In this document: positions 36,978-51,651 of the stretch, piece after piece | Layout: each line of letters begins with the position of its first letter | Position numbering within the stretch: the stretch's first letter is position 1 | NCBI GenBank assembly: GCA_965215535.1 | Contig: OZ244063.1 | Location: forward strand, 186,001-250,000 | DNA length: 64,000 bases | Reading direction: 5' to 3' | DNA from: Bin94 sp965215535 | GTDB lineage: Bacteria > Gemmatimonadota > Gemmatimonadetes > Longimicrobiales > Gaopeijiaceae | Made by a program: the position numbers and the translations under genes | The notes under the pieces: model-generated | What the model was told of the DNA's origin: nothing | Database searches by the model: none | What the model saw: only the letters and a program-made list of their open reading frames with translations

Positions 36978-38308
36978 CAGTCTGCCTCCGCCTCTCCGGC
37001 TGTGCTCTGCCGTCCGCGCAGCGATGCCATCGCCCGCTCCGCCCGCACCACGAGTCCGGACACCCCGAAGTCGGGCCCATCCTCCTCGTCGGCCTGCGCC
37101 ACGGCCTCGCGAAAGAGCTCCAGGACCGTCTCGAGCGGCGCCTGCAGGTGTTTGCGGGTCGCTCCCTCTTCGCGCCACTCGGCAAAGAGGTCGTCAAGGG
37201 GCGGCTCGCCATCTTCGGCGTCTCCCTCCCTGGCCCGGATCGGCGTCCAGCGCCGGTTGGCCACCTCGTTGACCAGGTTGTGGATGAAGCACTCCGGAGA
37301 CCACGCCGCCACCCGGTCGGCCAGATCGGGCAGGGGGTCGTCCGAGGTGACCGCGGCGCGCAGAAAAGAGTCGTTCAGTCCCCCCTCCTCCGCCCTCTCC
37401 TGGAGCTCCTCCAGGGTGCAGTGCAGATCCACCAGGGGACGCCCGGGGGGAAGTGGGCGCGTCTCCACCCGAACGTCGTCGGCGATGGCGACGATCACCG
37501 CCTGCTTGCTCTGGCCGGTCTCGCCGAAGTCGAGCGGAATGAGCGATCCGGCGTAGCGTCCGCGCGCGGTTCCGGGCAGAAGCTGCGGGTCGTGAATGTG
37601 GCCGAAGGCGCAGTACAGGGCGCGGTCCAGTCCGCGGGTGTGGGTGGCGTACTCCTTGCCCACGGTGACTTTGCGCTCGGAGGTGCCCAGGCGGGCGCCA
37701 TCGACATGGAGGTGGGCCGTGTAGAGAACCACTCCACTGGGGCCGGCTGCCGCGCGGGCGTTTGTCAGCACCCGGTCGTTGAGGGTGCGGATGCCATCGG
37801 CGTACTCGCCCTCGAAGCGCGTTGCATCGCCGGTGGCGTAATCGGCAATGGCGCCGGGCGCAATAAAGGGAACGCAGGCCAGCGCAACCGGGTGGGGACC
37901 GGGATCGGGCAGCCGGAGGGGGCGCACGCCGGGGTCGTCGGAATCGGCGGCAGCGTCGGTGGCGGTCGTCAGCACGCAGGGACGGGTTACAAAGTGAAGG
38001 CGCCGGGGGGTGGCCGTGGCGGCCAGCTCGTCCAGAACCAGAAAGAGGGAATCCGAATCGTGGTTGCCCCGAATCACCACCGTGGGCGCAATGGCCGCAA
38101 GCCGCTGCAGCGCGCTGACGCCCAGCCGGAGGGCGGAGTAGGGGGGTCGAAAGGCGTCGAAGAGGTCGCCCGCATGAACAATCAGATCGGGATTTTCGGC
38201 CTCGGCAATGGCAATCAGCTCCCGGAGCGCCTCCCGGTGATCGCGGGCGCGGTCGTGACGCCCCAGGCGGGCGCCCAGGTGCCAATCGGCGGTGTGGAGC
38301 AGCTTCAA
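36977..38308 (-). CDS. sbcD: SbcD/Mre11-type nuclease, TTG start
   Basis: Calcineurin-like metallophosphoesterase subunit of SbcCD. Metal-binding motifs appear in order: HTADWHLGARLGRHDR, HAGDLFDAFRPP, VIRGNHDSD, YTAHLHVDG and FGHIHDPQLL. No ATG lies at the proper N-terminus; TTG 38308 gives M-K-L-L-H-T-A-D-W-H, the standard beginning of the family, so TTG is preferred over upstream in-frame starts that add ~78 Pro/Ala-rich residues. The C-terminal capping domain ends about residue 443. The gene is divergent from the type ISP gene. Confidence 0.93.
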   Translation of the reverse strand: MKLLHTADWHLGARLGRHDRARDHREALRELIAIAEAENPDLIVHAGDLFDAFRPPYSALRLGVSALQRLAAIAPTVVIRGNHDSDSLFLVLDELAATATPRRLHFVTRPCVLTTATDAAADSDDPGVRPLRLPDPGPHPVALACVPFIAPGAIADYATGDATRFEGEYADGIRTLNDRVLTNARAAAGPSGVVLYTAHLHVDGARLGTSERKVTVGKEYATHTRGLDRALYCAFGHIHDPQLLPGTARGRYAGSLIPLDFGETGQSKQAVIVAIADDVRVETRPLPPGRPLVDLHCTLEELQERAEEGGLNDSFLRAAVTSDDPLPDLADRVAAWSPECFIHNLVNEVANRRWTPIRAREGDAEDGEPPLDDLFAEWREEGATRKHLQAPLETVLELFREAVAQADEEDGPDFGVSGLVVRAERAMASLRGRQSTAGEAEAD

Positions 38309-38405
38309 TGCGGATGTATTTCGGGCAGGAGGCGAGGGTGACGGGTGCGCGGCCGATCTGATGGACAACGATGGCGACCACCCGGATTGGTCGCAGCAAT
38401 TATAC

Positions 38406-38474
38406 AGGAGTGGGGTGCGCGCGCGCGCGCTGGCAGTTGCGGGTCGCTCGGGGCCGGCCCGCGCAGGGGCCGGG
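38406..38474. repeat. Defence-locus upstream element, copy 2
   Basis: Begins ACAGGAGTGGGG, has a (GC)n run, and ends in 24 bp (38451-38474) identical to 8869-8892. It lies in the 282-bp gap between sbcD and the type ISP gene, whose remainder has no other recognised feature. Confidence 0.6.
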
Positions 38475-38590
38475 GGGACAGCTCGCAGGCCCGGGTCGAG
38501 GCCGGAGGGGTGGGAAGCTTGACACGGTGTGCCATGCCACACTCATATTCGGCCACGACTCGCACAGCGCCCTCACCACCGAACCACATC

Positions 38591-43476
<4,886 letters not shown>

Positions 43477-43481
43477 ATAGC

Positions 43482-43500
43482 GGCGGTTTCGGAGACCGCC
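43482..43500 (+). terminator. Hairpin after the type ISP gene
   Basis: GGCGGT pairs with ACCGCC across TTCGGAG, six bases after the stop codon. No T tract. Probable transcript-end hairpin. Confidence 0.4.
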
Positions 43501-43679
43501 AGCCAGCCATCCGGCCCTTGCACCAACCCCGGCCGCCCTTCCGCCTCCCCCTGCGCCCTGTCGGCCATCCCGCTCCACCGGGGTTATCTTCAACTCTCGA
43601 GCTTTTGGCCCTCACCCCCGAGGCTCTTCACCGGTCTGCGGACCGCCTTGACCCATCCACTTCCAGCCCGAGTCTGCAC

Positions 43680-44897
43680 ATGACGCCCACTCCCCGCCGC
43701 CTCCGCACTGCCGCCATCCACGCAGGAGAATCCCCCGACCCGCACACCGGGGCCTCGGCTCCCAATCTGGTCATGTCATCGACCTTTGTCATGCACGAGG
43801 CCGGCGGCTTTTCGGCGCATGGAGTCGATGAAGACGCGGGGTACATCTACACGCGCTGGTCGAACCCCACCGTGGCCCAGCTCGAGGCCAAGCTGGCCGC
43901 TCTGGAGGGCGCCGAGGCCTGCGTCTGCTTCGGATCGGGCATGGCTGCCGCCACCGGCATCTTCTTCTCGCTCCTGGGGGCGGGCGATCACCTCATCATG
44001 ACCGACACCAACTACGCCGGAATTGCCGAGCTCTGCCGCGACACCCTGCCGCGCCTCGGGATCGACGCCACCCGTGTCGATACATCCGATCCGCGCAATG
44101 TCGAGGCCGCCATTCGGCCCGAAACCCGCCTGATCTGGCTCGAGTCCCCCGCCAATCCCATTCTGCGCCTCACCGACCTGGGCGCCATCTGCGAGATCGC
44201 ATCCGCGCACCCGCGCATTCGCGTGGCCGTCGATTCCACCTTCGCCACCCCCATCGCCACCCGTCCCCTGGAGCACGGCGTCCACTATGTCATGCACTCG
44301 CTCACCAAGTACATCGGCGGTCATGGCGACGCCACCGGCGGTGCGGTCCTGGGCAGCCGCGAAGAGATCGGCGCGCTCCGGCTCGAGGCGGCCATCCATC
44401 ATGGCGGCGTTCTCTCGCCCTTCAATGCCTGGCTCATCATGCGCGGCGCCGCCACCCTTCCCATCCGCATGAAGGCGCACGAAGAGATCTCGCTCGAAGT
44501 GGCGCGCTTTCTCGAGGATCATCCGCGCGTGGATCGCGTCATTCACCCCGGCCTGCCCTCGCATCCGCAGCACGATCTGGCCCGGCGCCAGATGAAGAAC
44601 TTCTCGGGAATGCTCACCTTCCAGACCGATGGCGGACCTCGTGGCGATGGCGGGCGCGCGCTGGCCGACACCATGGCCCGCGAGCTCGAGGTCGTTCACT
44701 ACGCCGTCTCGCTCGGGCATCACCGCAGCCTGATCTACTGGATGGAGACTCCATCGCTCATGGAGAGTTCCTTCCATCTGGAGGGCGCACAGCTCGAGAG
44801 CTACCGCCGCTATGCAGGCGATGGGATTTTCCGGATGTCGGTCGGCCTCGAGGATCCGGCGGACATCTGCGAGGATCTGGCCAGGGTTTTGGGGTAG
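43680..44897 (+). CDS. Cys/Met-metabolism PLP-dependent enzyme (cystathionine gamma-synthase/lyase family)
   Basis: PLP enzyme of the trans-sulfuration family. Conserved features: Y-x-R-x-x-NPT (YIYTRWSNPTVAQLE), the FGSGMAA phosphate-binding turn, DTNYAGIAEL, LIWLESPANP, VAVDSTFATP and the Schiff-base Lys in MHSLTKYIGGHGDATGG. The C-terminal part SLGHHRSLIYWMETPS and ISVGLED-like FRMSVGLEDPADI close the fold. Length 405 aa. The family includes gamma-synthase, gamma-lyase, methionine gamma-lyase and sulfhydrylases; the exact reaction cannot be chosen from sequence alone. ATG 43680 is the first in-frame Met of the conserved N-terminus. Confidence 0.92.
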   Translation: MTPTPRRLRTAAIHAGESPDPHTGASAPNLVMSSTFVMHEAGGFSAHGVDEDAGYIYTRWSNPTVAQLEAKLAALEGAEACVCFGSGMAAATGIFFSLLGAGDHLIMTDTNYAGIAELCRDTLPRLGIDATRVDTSDPRNVEAAIRPETRLIWLESPANPILRLTDLGAICEIASAHPRIRVAVDSTFATPIATRPLEHGVHYVMHSLTKYIGGHGDATGGAVLGSREEIGALRLEAAIHHGGVLSPFNAWLIMRGAATLPIRMKAHEEISLEVARFLEDHPRVDRVIHPGLPSHPQHDLARRQMKNFSGMLTFQTDGGPRGDGGRALADTMARELEVVHYAVSLGHHRSLIYWMETPSLMESSFHLEGAQLESYRRYAGDGIFRMSVGLEDPADICEDLARVLG

Positions 44898-45146
44898 CGC
44901 CTCTCTGCAGACCCGGACGGTCGCAGCTCCGGCACCCCGCCCCGCATCCGGCGCGCCCGCCACTTCTCCACAAACGCCCGGACAGGGGGACTGTCGGTCC
45001 TCCCGGTGTCGGTCCCCTTGGCCTTGCACGTCTGCCGGGGGCGGGCTCATCTTCGCAGCATCCATCCGCCCGGCGTTTCCGGTCGAGCGGATCTATCCGG
45101 ATCCCCCAAGCGGGTCTCTCCAGATCCCGGTAAGGAAAGGTCAGTC

Positions 45147-47588
45147 ATGATTCTCGTTCGTCCCACCCCTGTCCCCGCAGCGCACCGCCCCCCTTGCCAC
45201 ACCGGTCGTCTGCAGATGGCGCGGGGCGTCGCCGGCCTCGCTCTCCTGGCCGCCCTTCTGCCGATCGCCTTCGCCCCTGCGGCTCCCCTCCAGGCCCAGC
45301 AGTTCGGAGGATCAGCGGCGGTCTTCGGCGAGATGGCCGCAATCGGCGAGCCCGGAAACCGCACCCTGCCGGGAGTCGTTCACATCTACGACCGCACGGC
45401 GGACGGCTGGATCGAGTCGGACCGGCTGGAGCTCTCGGCGGTGACAGCTCCCCCCGACGGGTTCGGACATGCGCTGGCGGCTCGCGGCACTCTCCTTCTG
45501 ATCGGCGCTCCCCTCCTGGACGATGGACGGGGAGCGGTGGTGGCATTTCGGCGCGAGGGCGCCCAGTGGCGCGAGAGCTTCCGCATTGCGGCCGCCACCC
45601 CCGCCGCGGACGCCCACTTTGGCGCGGCGCTGGCCCTCGACGACAATCTCCTGGCGGTGGCTGCTCCCGGTGCCAGCGAGGGTGCGGGTGCGGTGCATCT
45701 CTTCACCCTGACGGACGCGGGGGCGACCGCCTTTGCCCGGATCCGGCCCGCTGCGGGAACGCCCCCGGGCTTCGGCACCCGTCTGGCTCTCGATGGCGAC
45801 GCCCTTCTGGCCGCAACCGCCCCCAGCCGCAACACGCCCACCCAGGTTCACGCCTTTGGCATCGACCGGGGCGCCGGCGCGACCGAGGCTCTGGGATCCC
45901 TCGAGGCCGAAGATCTTGCCGAAAATGCCGGATTCGGCGCGGCGCTCGCGCTTCGCGAGGGGACCGCTCTGGTCGGCGCTCCGCGTGCAGGAGGCATCGG
46001 TGCGGTGGCGGTCTTCCACCTCGACGATCAGGGCAGCGGCTGGCAGAGGGTGGGGGCGCTGCGTCCCTTCATGGCGCGCGGCTTCGAGCAGTTCGGCGCG
46101 GCCATCGCCTTTGCGGACGACGCGCTCTGGGTCGGTGCCCCGGGGGCCAATGGGCGGGGCGGAGCTCTCTACAGCTTTGCCGCCGATCCTTCGGGACCAG
46201 GCTGGAGCGGCGCAGAGCGGCAGATTCGCGACGATCTTCCCGATGCGGCCGCCTTTGGCGCCTCAATTGCGGTGGCCGAAAATGCGGCCGTGGTCGGCGC
46301 GGGCGGAATCGACAGCCGCGCAGGGGGCGCGGTTCTCATGGCGCGCGCGGCCGATGGCATGTGGAGCGAGGGCGAGCTGGTGGTGGGCGCGCACCGGGGT
46401 CTTCCCGCCATTGTGGGGCGCGACGAGGAGATTGCCTGCGAGGACAACGCCGCCGCCGGCTACGAGTGCGACAATGTCAACATCATCTCCTTTCTGCCAA
46501 TCCGGGAGATGGCCGGCAGCCGCGGCTCCCGCCTCAACGATATCTGGGGCTGGACCGATCCCGTCTCCGGTCGCGAAATCGCCATTGTCGGACGCACCGA
46601 CGGCACCGCCTTCGTCGATCTCACCGATCCCTACAACCCGGTCATGCTGGGCGACCTGCCCAAGACCCCCGGATCGCGCAGCGCGGTCTGGCGCGACATG
46701 AAGGTCTACCGCGACCACACCTATATTGTGGCCGATGGCGCGGGGGCGCACGGCGTCCAGGTCTTCGATCTGCGGCGTCTGCCCGCGGCCGGTGACGACG
46801 CGCAAAGCTTCGAGCCCGATTTTCTCTACGAGGGAATCAACAGCGCGCACAATATTGTGATTAATGAACAAACCGGATTTGCCTTTGTTGTGGGCGCCAG
46901 CGGTGGCGGCGAAAGTTGTGGCGGCGGATTGCACATGCTCGACCTGACCGAGCCCGGCGAGCCCGCCTTTGCCGGCTGCTTCTTCGATGGCGAGACCGGA
47001 CGGCGCGGAACCGGCTATTCGCACGATGCGCAGTGTGTGATCTACCACGGCCCCGACGACGCCTACCAGGGCCGTGAAATCTGCCTCGGATCGAATGAAA
47101 CCGCACTCAGCATCAGCGATGTCAGCGACAAGGACAATCCCGTCTCCATCGCAATCGCCGACTATCCCCTGGTTGCCTATGCGCACCAGGGCTGGCTCAC
47201 CGAGGATCATCGCTTCTTCTACATGAACGACGAGGGCGACGAGCCGCAAGGCCTTGTCGAGGGCACGCGCACCCTGATCTGGGATCTCGAGGATCTGGAC
47301 GAACCCGTTCTGGCCGCCGAATACATTGCCGAAACCCCCGACACCGATCACAATCTGTACATTCGCGGCGACCTCATGTATCAATCCAACTATGGCGCGG
47401 GGTTGCGCATTCTGGACATTACCAATCGCACCGAACCTGTTGAGGTTGCCTTCTTCGACAACTCGCCCTATGGCGGCGCCTCGTGGAGCAACTATCCGTA
47501 CTTCGCCAGCGGCGTCATTGTCATGACAAGCACCGGCGACGGCCTGTTCATCGTGCGCAACACGGCGCGGCGCAACCTTATTCCCTGA
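45147..47588 (+). CDS. Choice-of-anchor B family protein with FG-GAP-like N-terminal propeller
   Basis: Secreted protein: signal peptide ending near AAPLQAQ. Start ATG 45147 follows AAGGAAAGG. Residues ~40-400 contain about seven repeats of the FG-GAP type (DGFGHALAARGTLLLIGAPL, AHFGAALALDDNLLAVAAPG, FGTRLALDGDALLAATAP, and similar), as in integrin-alpha-like propellers. After a Cys-containing linker, residues ~440-813 carry the LVIVD/choice-of-anchor B propeller (LNDIWGWTDPVSGREIAIVG, VWRDMKVYRDHTYIV, INSAHNIVIN, RGTGYSHDAQCVIYHGPD, TPDTDHNLYIRGDLMYQSNY, GLRILDI). Function is unknown; probably a surface binding protein. The next gene follows 24 bp later and may be co-transcribed. Confidence 0.85.
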   Translation: MILVRPTPVPAAHRPPCHTGRLQMARGVAGLALLAALLPIAFAPAAPLQAQQFGGSAAVFGEMAAIGEPGNRTLPGVVHIYDRTADGWIESDRLELSAVTAPPDGFGHALAARGTLLLIGAPLLDDGRGAVVAFRREGAQWRESFRIAAATPAADAHFGAALALDDNLLAVAAPGASEGAGAVHLFTLTDAGATAFARIRPAAGTPPGFGTRLALDGDALLAATAPSRNTPTQVHAFGIDRGAGATEALGSLEAEDLAENAGFGAALALREGTALVGAPRAGGIGAVAVFHLDDQGSGWQRVGALRPFMARGFEQFGAAIAFADDALWVGAPGANGRGGALYSFAADPSGPGWSGAERQIRDDLPDAAAFGASIAVAENAAVVGAGGIDSRAGGAVLMARAADGMWSEGELVVGAHRGLPAIVGRDEEIACEDNAAAGYECDNVNIISFLPIREMAGSRGSRLNDIWGWTDPVSGREIAIVGRTDGTAFVDLTDPYNPVMLGDLPKTPGSRSAVWRDMKVYRDHTYIVADGAGAHGVQVFDLRRLPAAGDDAQSFEPDFLYEGINSAHNIVINEQTGFAFVVGASGGGESCGGGLHMLDLTEPGEPAFAGCFFDGETGRRGTGYSHDAQCVIYHGPDDAYQGREICLGSNETALSISDVSDKDNPVSIAIADYPLVAYAHQGWLTEDHRFFYMNDEGDEPQGLVEGTRTLIWDLEDLDEPVLAAEYIAETPDTDHNLYIRGDLMYQSNYGAGLRILDITNRTEPVEVAFFDNSPYGGASWSNYPYFASGVIVMTSTGDGLFIVRNTARRNLIP

Positions 47589-47612
47589 GGATTGGGTGAA
47601 GGAAGCGCGACG

Positions 47613-50600
47613 ATGGCGGCCACGGCAACCGGAATGGTCAGGGAACGGCCCCCGCATCAACGTCCGTCCAGCCTGCGGGAGTTCCCTGCGGGGCGTTGGC
47701 GGGTGCGTGCGGGCCTCCTCTGCGGCTTCGGCTGGGCGGCGCTCCTCGCCCTCTGCCCGGCCACCCTGGGGGCGCAGTCCGCACCCACCCGGACCCCGGC
47801 GACCGCCGCTTCCGCACCCGAATCCGCCATTCCCGTCACCGTCAGCGAGGGCACCAACCTTGCGGCGGCGCTCTCGCCCGATGGCCACACCCTGGCGCTC
47901 GACCTCCTGGGGCGCATCTGGGTGCTGCCCGCCGGGGGCGGCACGGCCCGCGCCCTGACCGATCCCGATGGCGACGCCCGTCAGCCCGCCTGGTCTCCCG
48001 ACGGCGGCCGCATCGCCTTCCAGGCTTACTGGGACGGCAACTACCAGATCTGGAGCATCGCCGCCGACGGCACCGATCTGCGCCGCCATACCCGAGGCCC
48101 CTGGGATCACCGCGAGCCGCACTGGTCGCCCGATGGGAGCCGGATCGCCTTCAGCGCCGACCGTGCGGGCAGCTACGACATCTGGATGGTGGCGGTGGCC
48201 GGGACCGGGGGCGCCGATCCCGAGCAGGTGACCGCTGCGCCAGGAAGCGAATACGGGCCGGCCTTCTCGCCCTCGGGAGCGGCGCTTGCATACGCGGCCG
48301 GGGGTGCGCGCGAGGTGGCCGAGATCCGGATTGTGGCGGTGCCCGACAGGGGAGCGAAGATGGAGTCCCGATCGCCGGTCACCCTGGTGCGGGCGCATGG
48401 AGACGAGGCCGATGCGCGTCTGAACGCCCCCGCGTGGAGCGCCGCGGGCGACAGGCTGATCTTCAATGTCCTGGCGGAGGGGCGGTCGGCGCTGCGGTCG
48501 GTCGCGGTCGCCGATCCGGATTCGGAAAGGGCTCCCCCGCCACTCTCTGCAGCCTCCCTCCTGACCGATCCGACCGAAGACGTCTTCCCCTTTCGCGCCT
48601 CGGCCACCGCCGGAGCGGTTCTCTACACCGCCGACGGGCGTATTCGTCACCGAACCGCCGCTGACGGCGCACCGCGCGACATTCCCTTTGCGGCAACCGT
48701 TCATCTGGACCGCTCCCCCTACACGCGGCGTACCCGCGATCTCGAGGCTCCCGGTCCCCACATGGCGCGCGGCATCGTCTCGCCCGCAGTTTCGCCCGAT
48801 GGCACCCGGGTCGCCTTCGCGGCGCTGGGCGATCTCTGGATTCACGCGATCGGGGGGGCCACCCGGCGCATCACCGACGACCCCTGGATCGAGACCGATC
48901 CGGCCTGGTCGCCCGATGGCTCGCGCCTGGTCTTCGTCTCCGACCGCGACGCCCCCGCGCGCGCCGCCGACCCCTCCGGGACCGCCTCCGATTCCCCCGC
49001 GCTCCTCGATCTCTACCTCCTCGACCCCGCCACCGGCGCCATCGAACGGCTGACCGAGGGCGCAGGCGCAACGCTCCCCTCGTGGTCGCCCGATGGTTCG
49101 CGTCTGGCCTTTGTCGGATCGGGATACCAGGTCGGAGTTCGCGTTCTGGAGCTGGCGACGCGCTCGGCGCGCACGCTGCGGGCAGGGCTCAATGGGGCGG
49201 GTCGGCCCTCGTGGTCGCCTGCGGGCGATGCGGTGGTCGTTTCGGCGCACTGGCCCTATTCGGAGCGCTTTCGCGAGGGGATCAACCGCGCCATGGTTCT
49301 GGCCGTCACGCCGCCGCAGCCGGTCATGTGCGAGCCCCAGGAGGCCCCGCCCCCCCGCTTCCTCGATCTTCCGGGACTCTCGATCGGGACGCGCGGCACC
49401 GATGGCCCGGTCCGGTCGCCCAATGGCGCCTGGATGGCCTACATCGCCGAGGGCGTGCTCTGGGCGGCTCCGGTCGATGCCGGGGGCAATGCAGTCGGCT
49501 CTGCCAGGCGGCTTACCAACGATGCCGCCGCCGATCCCACCTGGACGGGCGATTCGCGGTCGATCGTGCACCTCTCGGGAAGTCGTCTGCGCCGCGTGAA
49601 CCTCGTCGATGGAGCGATCGAGGAGATTCCGCTGGAGCTGCGCTGGGAGCGGGCTCCCGAATCGCCCTCGCTTCTGATTCGGGCGGGCGCGATCTGGGAT
49701 GGAGTGACCGATTCCCTGCGCGCAGACGTCGATCTCCTGATTCGCGGGGGCCGGATTGTCGAGGTGGCCGCGCGCGATCGCTCGCGGACCGCCGAGGGCA
49801 TCGTCGACGCCACCGATGCGGTGGTCATGCCGGGACTGATCGACATGCACGCCCACGGAGGAATCACCGGAGGCGAGCAGGCAGGACGGATCTGGCTTGC
49901 CTACGGAGTGACCTCGGTGCGCTGCCCGGCCTGCGATCCCTACGAGAGCGCAGAGGAGCGCGAGGCGGTGGGCGCGGGCAGGCGAATCGGGCCCCGCTGG
50001 TTCGGCACCGGCGGCACCATCGACGGCAGCCGCATCTACTATCCGGGCGCTCCGGCGCTGGGCGGCGCGGCGCAGCTCGATCTGGAGCTCGAGAATGCGC
50101 GCACGCTCGGCTACGATCTGATCAAGACCTACGTACGGCTCCCCGATCCGGTGCAGCGGCGGGTCGTGCGCGAGGCCCACGCCCTGGGTCTTCCGGTCAC
50201 CTCGCACGAACTCTACCCCGCTGTGGCCTTCGGCGCCGATGGAGTCGAACATGTGCGCGGCACCAGCAGGCGCGGCTATTCGACCAAGATCTCGGAGCTT
50301 CAGCGCAGCTACGCCGATGTGGTGGAGCTGCTGGCCGCCTCGGGGATGACGCTGACTCCCACAATCGGGATTTACGGCGCCTACGGCCTTCTCGCCGCCG
50401 ACGATCCCTCGCTCTTCGACGACCCGCGCATCCAGGCCTTCTTCCCCTGGGCGCCCCTCTCGGCGCGTCCGCCCGCCGAGCTCGCAGTGGCCCGCCGCCT
50501 GGCCAGGGATATGGCGTCGCTGCCGCGCCGGGTGCTTGAGGCGGGCGGTCGGGTGATTGTGGGAACCGATGCGCCGATCAATCCGCCGGGGCTGAGCTTC

Positions 50601-50849
50601 CAGGCCGAGCTGGAGGCGATGGTGCGCTATGGCGAGATGGCCCCGGTCGATGTGCTGCGCGCGGCGACCTCGGTGCCGGGAGGTGCGCTGGGGCACGAGG
50701 GCCGCCTGGGGGTGATTGCACCGGGTGCACTCGCCGATCTGATTGTGGTCGGAGCCGATCCTCTGGCCGATATCCGCGCAATTCGCGACCTTCGAATGGT
50801 TGTCCGGGGCGGTCGTCTTCATGAAGCCGGGAGCTTGCGCCGCCGGTGA
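47613..50849 (+). CDS. TolB-propeller amidohydrolase (PD40 repeats plus metal-dependent amidohydrolase)
   Basis: Exported 1078-aa enzyme. ATG 47613 follows GAAGGAAGC; a hydrophobic signal (LLCGFGWAALLALCPATLGAQ) follows an Arg-rich start. Residues ~70-640 form WD40-like/TolB repeats with the pattern PAWSPDGGRIAFQAYW, PHWSPDGSRIAFSADR, PAWSPDGSRLVFVSDR and PSWSPDGSRLAFVGSG. The amidohydrolase domain begins near 690; metal ligands are H746/H748 (GLIDMHAHGG), H865 (TSHELYP), H880 (VEHVRG) and D986 (IVGTDAPINPPG). Such two-domain hydrolases are characteristic of Gemmatimonadota, Acidobacteriota and relatives and probably cleave peptides or amides at the cell surface. The substrate is unknown. Confidence 0.9.
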   Translation: MAATATGMVRERPPHQRPSSLREFPAGRWRVRAGLLCGFGWAALLALCPATLGAQSAPTRTPATAASAPESAIPVTVSEGTNLAAALSPDGHTLALDLLGRIWVLPAGGGTARALTDPDGDARQPAWSPDGGRIAFQAYWDGNYQIWSIAADGTDLRRHTRGPWDHREPHWSPDGSRIAFSADRAGSYDIWMVAVAGTGGADPEQVTAAPGSEYGPAFSPSGAALAYAAGGAREVAEIRIVAVPDRGAKMESRSPVTLVRAHGDEADARLNAPAWSAAGDRLIFNVLAEGRSALRSVAVADPDSERAPPPLSAASLLTDPTEDVFPFRASATAGAVLYTADGRIRHRTAADGAPRDIPFAATVHLDRSPYTRRTRDLEAPGPHMARGIVSPAVSPDGTRVAFAALGDLWIHAIGGATRRITDDPWIETDPAWSPDGSRLVFVSDRDAPARAADPSGTASDSPALLDLYLLDPATGAIERLTEGAGATLPSWSPDGSRLAFVGSGYQVGVRVLELATRSARTLRAGLNGAGRPSWSPAGDAVVVSAHWPYSERFREGINRAMVLAVTPPQPVMCEPQEAPPPRFLDLPGLSIGTRGTDGPVRSPNGAWMAYIAEGVLWAAPVDAGGNAVGSARRLTNDAAADPTWTGDSRSIVHLSGSRLRRVNLVDGAIEEIPLELRWERAPESPSLLIRAGAIWDGVTDSLRADVDLLIRGGRIVEVAARDRSRTAEGIVDATDAVVMPGLIDMHAHGGITGGEQAGRIWLAYGVTSVRCPACDPYESAEEREAVGAGRRIGPRWFGTGGTIDGSRIYYPGAPALGGAAQLDLELENARTLGYDLIKTYVRLPDPVQRRVVREAHALGLPVTSHELYPAVAFGADGVEHVRGTSRRGYSTKISELQRSYADVVELLAASGMTLTPTIGIYGAYGLLAADDPSLFDDPRIQAFFPWAPLSARPPAELAVARRLARDMASLPRRVLEAGGRVIVGTDAPINPPGLSFQAELEAMVRYGEMAPVDVLRAATSVPGGALGHEGRLGVIAPGALADLIVVGADPLADIRAIRDLRMVVRGGRLHEAGSLRRR

Positions 50850-50973
50850 CCGCGCTTCTCCGGTGTGATCCCTCCCCGGACGCGCCCCGTTGTCCGCGCC
50901 CTCCGGTCGGATTGTGCCGTTTTCTGCCGACCGTTTCCCGCCGATTGTCGCCCCTGCCCTCGAGATCCTTCGG

Positions 50974-51651
50974 ATGATTCGTCGCCCTTTCTGTCGATTC
51001 CCCCCACCCGGCCTCCACCCTGTGGCTCTCGCTCCACTTCGGACGCGGCTGCCGCTGCCCGGCGCCCTCGCCGCCGCCATGGCGTTCCTCGGCCTAGGCT
51101 GCGCCAGCGGAGGAGGCGCCCCATCGCTCTCGACCGAGGCGGCTACGCTTCGCATTGCTCCCTACGCGGGGCGCTGGGAACTCGATGAATCGACCAGCAC
51201 TCCCCAGATTCCGAATCAGCTCGAGGGCGTTCCCGACGAGACTCCCTCGGCCGATATCGCGCGCAACGAATCCCGCGAAATGCGCAGGTACCGCCGCATG
51301 GTCGAATCGCGTCGCGTCTCGATTGCGCACATGCGAACCACGATCGAGGTGCTGCGCCGCCGTCCCGCCACCCTCATCCTCTCGCACGATGGCGGCAGCC
51401 TGCTCTATACCCCGATCCCGGGCCGCACGCTGACCGTGCCCCTGGATGGAAGCGAGCTGGAGCTGCGCGAGGGCGAACACCGGGTGCGCACAACCCTCGA
51501 GCTTGAGGGCGCGCTCCTCTCGCTGCGTCACCAGGTGATGGGGGGCGGACTGGTGACGGAAACGCTCGAGGCGGTGGGCGATCGGCTGATTATGACCCGA
51601 ACGATGGCCAACTCCGAGCAATCGCTCGTGCTCGCCTTCGACCGGAGCTGA
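50974..51651 (+). CDS. Putative lipoprotein of unknown function
   Basis: Not recognised beyond its export signal. From ATG 50974 the N-terminus has Arg-rich and hydrophobic parts and a lipobox (MAFLGLGCASGGG). The mature part contains IAPYAGRWELDESTSTP, an Arg-rich helix, LILSHDGGSLLYTPIPG, and LRHQVMGGGLVTETLEAVGDRLIMTRTM, resembling lipocalin-like or DUF-type lipoproteins that measure about 150 residues of beta structure. In-frame starts upstream (from 50890) are possible. It lies 124 bp after the amidohydrolase on the same strand. Confidence 0.65.
   Translation: MIRRPFCRFPPPGLHPVALAPLRTRLPLPGALAAAMAFLGLGCASGGGAPSLSTEAATLRIAPYAGRWELDESTSTPQIPNQLEGVPDETPSADIARNESREMRRYRRMVESRRVSIAHMRTTIEVLRRRPATLILSHDGGSLLYTPIPGRTLTVPLDGSELELREGEHRVRTTLELEGALLSLRHQVMGGGLVTETLEAVGDRLIMTRTMANSEQSLVLAFDRS

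Noticed and set aside
38411..38430. CRISPR or other array near the GCGC runs
   Set aside because: Only simple dinucleotide runs, no spaced direct repeats; no CRISPR-like array was seen anywhere in the window.
44898..45146. Regulatory element upstream of the choice-of-anchor B gene
   Set aside because: GC-rich with no convincing hairpin, promoter or riboswitch fold.
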